Under the pieces are notes generated by a model, which had not been told where the DNA came from, searched no databases, and saw nothing but the letters and a program-made list of their open reading frames with translations. DNA of 64,000 nt. It comes from Cichorium intybus (Eukaryota > Streptophyta > Magnoliopsida > Asterales > Asteraceae). Both the position numbers and the translations under genes were made by a program. Positions within the stretch are counted from its first letter, which is position 1, and each line of letters starts with the position of its first letter. The stretch is from contig CM042014.1 in assembly GCA_023525715.1 (NCBI GenBank), positions 21,058,063-21,122,062 on the forward strand, in the 5' to 3' direction. Below are positions 59,733 through 64,000 of the stretch, in pieces.

Positions 59733-61605
59733 TTAGGCTGGGGGGAGCAGTTCGCTCAACCCCCTCGCCAAACTCGTTCGTCATCGGCTCGCCAAGGTCG
59801 CCAACTGCACCGCGTCACTCGCCTTCGCCTTCGCCGATCCCGCCCTCGCCAACTTCTCAGCGAACTCGCCAAGCCCTCCAACGGCTAGTCCAATGGCTCC
59901 TTTCCCATTTTCCAAACCAATTTTTTTTAAAACCTCTACAAAAACCTTTATAAACTTCAAAATTTTTTATCAAAAAACTAACCCTTATTTTAAAAAAAAA
60001 AAAAACAAGCCGTTACATCCTCCCTTATATAAATACTACCATTCTACTCTTTTATTCACACAATCATCGCCTCTCTTCTTCCAAAATCACACTCAAACTT
60101 CATTCATCTTGTCTTCAAGCCAAAAGAAAAATACCAAATCATCCAAAACATCCAAAGCTACCAAAAAGAAATCCGCCACTACATCGATTGCAACCCCTCC
60201 TGCCGGTTGTTATGTACCTCAACCGGTTGACCCTTCGATGACATATGGTCAATATGTACCGAATTGGGGTATGCAACACCAATATGTCAACAATTGTTTA
60301 CACCAAGCATCTTCACCACAACTATCTCCAACACAACCAACACCACCACCAATGTTTTCACAACAAATGTCTCCACCACTAGAATCACTATTCCAATTCG
60401 CTCCCGACTCCCAATTTTTAAGAAATACACCACTCCGGCTAGAACAAGAAAACTTCGATAATGATGAAGAAGAACCCGAACAAGATGAAGATGAAGAAGA
60501 AGAAGAAGAAGAAGAAGAAGAGTCTGGGCCAACTAACAAAGGCAAAGCCCTAGAATCGCTTGGCATGATGATGAGGTCCGAGCTTTGGGCGAAGCATGAG
60601 TCGATTGTTCGCAAGAAGCTGAGACGGGGATCAACCAAACTACAAACGTCTTCAAAGTGAAGGTGTGGAATAGTTGGTGTAGACGAATGGGTTCCACCTA
60701 CCGCAATCCAAATTCACTTTATTCAAAGTGGCGCACTTGCAACAAAAGTGCAATGGAATTCCAAGGGTGCCATGCCGAAGTTGAGAGGCAAAGGCAAAGT
60801 GGAGCCAATGGTGACGATGTTATGGCTCAAGCGAGGCTCTTGTACCATGCCCAATATGGTACTCAATTTAATCAAGAGGTCTTTTGGCGTACGGTCAAAG
60901 ACTACGAGAAGTGGAGAGAGCTAGAGTCCTTTGACCAATTTGTTGTCCACTTATCAAAGAGGCATAAAGTTTTTGAATCCACACAATCCCCTTCCTCGGA
61001 TCCAAGTGTTGGCTTCAACCTCAATAATGATCCACCACGTCCCATGGGACGTGATGAAGCAAAGCGAAAGACAAGAGGCAAAAGCCAAGCCACTAGCAGT
61101 AGCACAAATAGTAGTGTGCATGAAGATATAATCGCTTTGTCCGACAATGTTGAGGCGTAAAAGGAAGTTCAAAAGATCAAACATTCTAACTTGAAGATCA
61201 AAGAGACTATGCAGCTGCGGAAAATCCTACAAGAAGACATATCGGGCATGACTGGGTTCGAGTACCAAATCGCGCTGGAAATGAAGAAGGATGCAGCAAG
61301 GCAATTGTGATATATCACTTCAACGAGTAGTTTGTAGTTTAATTTTGTTTGTTTTAAGTTTTAATTTATGTTTTTAATTTTAATGTAATGCATTTTAATT
61401 TTAATGACATGGTACTTTTTTATTTTATATTTGGTTTTAATAATATAAATAATTTAAAAAATAGATTAAAAAAAATAGTTTAGCATGAAGTTCAGCATGC
61501 GCTGACTGCTACCACCAATTTTGGTCAGCATGTGCTAAACATGCTGAATGCTGACGTGGATAGTTTAGCATGTTCAGCGCATGCTGACTGCTCCCTCCAG
61601 CCTTA
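59733..61605 (+). mobile_element. Non-autonomous PIF/Harbinger element with ORF1, copy 2
   Basis: Copy of 53802-55674 (TIRs at 59736-59751 and 61587-61602). It arose by the segmental duplication, not by transposition, since the flanks are duplicated too. Confidence 0.88.
59893..61310 (+). pseudogene. PIF/Harbinger ORF1 relic, copy 2
   Basis: Carries the same frameshift and stop codons as copy 1, so these predate the duplication. Confidence 0.75.
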
Positions 61606-62452
61606 GATGCATCTGTTTCCGGTGTACAACAATGGGTGAAGGACTTAAAATTTACATGAACCTGAATAGTTATGAAGTTCCATATCTCTCTCTCTATAAA
61701 AAGCTATTTTGGAGACTCCATCTTAAACTCCACATATATCTTAACATTATCAAAGACGAAACCCGGCCGAAGATTACCAAAATGAATATTATATATCCTG
61801 ATTTTCATATGTCCGAATTTGATGAAAAAGCATATTTGCATATTAACATTTTCATGATTTTCTAACGCTTAATGATTTTGTCCTTTTTGAATAACTTGTA
61901 AAATATGATCACACATAAAGATGGTTCTTTTTTATTTGATAGAACTTGAGCTTTATTGAGTTTCAAGACTGGTGCGCGAGTTTGTCCACTTCAACCTTGT
62001 TGTGTAAACCTTGTTTCCAGGGGTCAGGGCCTGAACGAGAGGAAAAAATTCTTAACTGTAAAGGGCATTTTGGGGATTTGAACAGAAATTGCAATGGCGA
62101 ACGAATTGCACGCCGAAGCTTTGCTTTCGTCATCAATGGCGGAGAAGCTCCAGTTTTGGAGAAATTATTGTTTGACATTACACTATTTTTCCCGGATGGA
62201 CAGGGATATTATCAATTATGAAAATTATGGACTGTTGACGACGACGACGGGGTTTGGCTTTCGGCTTCAGGGTTTCTAAGGTACGCCAGATTTTATTTAC
62301 AATTTGTGTATACACCAAACCAAACATCGAGACCTCGAGTAGTTTAATAAATCATTGTGGCTCTGACCGTAAACGGTACCGGGTATTTTTAGTGATCACA
62401 GGTTTCGTTGTGAAGCGAAAATGCTGAGTTGGAAGTTTACTTAAGAGTGAAG
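61606..62452 (+). other. FURRY-like promoter and 5' UTR with possible uORF and intron
   Basis: A donor-like CTAAG|GTACG (62279/62280) and acceptor-like GATCACAG (62401) suggest a 5' UTR intron. An upstream 61-codon frame (62094-62279, MANELHAEALL...) ends right at the donor. Its role as a regulatory uORF is speculative. Confidence 0.45.
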
Positions 62453-64000
62453 ATGGGGAGCGCCGCTAAGCTTATGGTGGATGCCCTGCTACAACGGTTC
62501 CTTCCACTAGCTAGACATCGAATTGAAACAACACAAGCACATGTAAGAATGGTTCAGTCACTCCCCACCTTTATCATTTCTCCCATGCACTCTGTTGCTT
62601 ATAATTCTTCCAATAAATTTGTTATTTCGTCAAATTACTCGTGGATAAACTACAGGATGGACGCTACCTTCGGTCATCAGATCCAGCCTATGAACAAGTG
62701 TTGGACTCCTTAGCTTTGGTGGCTCGACACATGCCTATACCTCTTCTTGAAGCGCTTCTTCGCTGGAGAGACATGTGAGTTTGATTTCGTTTTTTTCTTC
62801 TTCCTGTTGTATAAAGTTTGATTACGATTTTTTTCTGATTTGTTTTTGTAGTGAATCCCCAAAAGGTGCAAATGATACATCTGCGTTTCAGAAAAAGGTT
62901 CAAACGACTTGCTATTTCTTGTTTGTGAAAATGTGGTTATACTGATGCTTTGATTGGATCAGCTTGTAGTGGAGTGCATTTTTTGCTCAGCATGTATTCG
63001 CTTTGTGCAGTGTTGTCCAGCTGAGGGACTTACAGGTTTGACAGTTCCATCCTTATTCTATCCATGTAAGTTAAGTCATTTTGTTCTAAAACAGGATATA
63101 CTTCCTGTCATTGCAGAAAAACTCTGGAGTGGGCTTGAACATTTTGTATTTGATTGGTTGATCAATGCTGACAGGTAAGGACAAGCTGTGTTATGTTTAG
63201 CTATTGTTAACGTGCTTATTGACCTTGAGTGGCATACTTGTAATTAACTAATATATGATGTGGTGGTGTTGTGTTTATTTTGATAAATTTGTTGATTGCA
63301 GGGTTGTAAGTCAGGTTGAATATCCTACATTGGTTGATTTGAGGGGGCTCCTTTTAGACCTAGTTGCACAGCTCGTTGGTGCTCTATCACAGATCAGGTA
63401 ATTGGTAAACTCTGTCATTTATTTATTTATTTGAATTCTTACTAGCTATGTGCTTATTTATGCCCAAGTGCATAGCTTTATTTTTACTATCTCCAAGATA
63501 GTTAGTTAATAGCTTTATTTTTAGCATATGTACTTTTAGTTTTAGGTTATTATTTATAAGTTCTAATTTTAAAGACGATAGTAAGATAGTTACAACTTGC
63601 ATTCACAATAGGTTTGCTTCTGTAACTGGACACTTTTTCATGGAACTCAATACCCGTCGTATCGATACAAGTGCTGCTCGAACCGAAACCCTTAGTATCA
63701 TTTCCGGGATGCGCCATATAAAGCTCGGGGTACGTCACACATATACTTTTTTTTTTCTATCAAAATAAATTCTTAACAGTTACATCATAATATATGATTT
63801 ATACTATAAAACATTTTTTTTGCCACTTGGCAGGTCAAAACAGAGGGTGGTATCAACGCGTCAGCATCCTTTCTGGCAAAAGCCAATCCTCTTAATCGTG
63901 CTCCCAATAAACGAAAAAGTGAACTTCACCATGCGGTTTGCAATATGTTGTCAAGCATTTTGGGACCACTTGCAGATGGTGGTAAAGGTCACTGGCCGCC
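62453..64000 (+). CDS. FURRY-like cell-morphogenesis protein, 5' part
   Basis: Exons: 62453-62542, 62656-62774, 62852-62897, 62963-63035, 63117-63174, 63302-63397, 63612-63729 and 63834 to the window end, all with GT-AG borders. The joined protein starts MGSAAKLMVDALLQRFLPLA and continues DPAYEQVLDSLALVARHMP, VECIFCSACIRFVQCCP, EKLWSGLEHFVFDWLINADR, FFMELNTRR and ASASFLAKANPLNRAPNKRK. This matches the N-terminal domain of plant FURRY/cell-morphogenesis proteins, very large ARM/HEAT-type scaffolds linked to NDR kinase signalling and polarised growth in animals and fungi. Only ~255 residues of a protein normally near 2000 are inside the window. Its 5' end is also present, truncated, at 56522-56611. 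Confidence 0.93.

Larger units (their letters stand above)
56680..62610. repeat. Tandem segmental duplication, copy 2 (5931 bp)
   Basis: Head-to-tail second copy of 50748-56679. It continues into the intact FURRY-like gene. Confidence 0.95.

Overview
The window is plant nuclear DNA. It has intron-rich genes with GT-AG (and one possible GC-AG) splice sites, a plant-type histone H3.1, a UGT92A-like glycosyltransferase and a FURRY-like ARM-repeat gene, set in AT-rich DNA dominated by transposable elements. A eudicot is certain in practice. An Asteraceae (lettuce-like) source is my inference and cannot be proved from the window.

Layout. 1-5401: AT-rich repeats, with Helitron ends, a decayed PIF1 helicase tail and a possible LINE fragment. 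5402-9564: an LTR with a perfect 5-bp target duplication whose U3 region carries an intact 1074-codon reverse transcriptase ORF. 9847-17514: a complete young LTR retrotransposon on the minus strand that has gag but no pol, and whose non-coding parts are full of stem-loops with conserved loops and covarying stems. 20233-21087: a tandem array of a very small TRIM element (5 LTRs, 4 internal domains) inside one 5-bp target duplication. 22259-29674: a 7-exon gene for a ~2300-residue protein (FAD amine-oxidase-like, acyl-adenylating, carrier protein, membrane, hexapeptide and catalase-like parts). 30397-31347: a foldback element. 31619-32628: a PIF/Harbinger ORF1 remnant. 33582-35051: UGT92A-like glycosyltransferase (minus). 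35827-37420: three unrelated palindromic elements separated by long (TA)n arrays. 37809-40348: an LTR fragment and a Tourist-type MITE. 40776-44422: a 16-exon WD40 gene (minus). 46481-48684: a probable solo LTR. 50748-62610: a near-perfect tandem duplication of ~5.93 kb. 62453-64000: the 5' end of a FURRY-like gene, cut by the window edge.

The host genes (lipid/polyketide-like enzyme, glycosyltransferase, WD40 scaffold, histone, FURRY) do not form an obvious pathway. The strongest unusual signals are the structured gag-only retrotransposon, the RT ORF inside an LTR, the tandem TRIM, the large fusion enzyme and the recent segmental duplication that copies H3.1 and clips FURRY.
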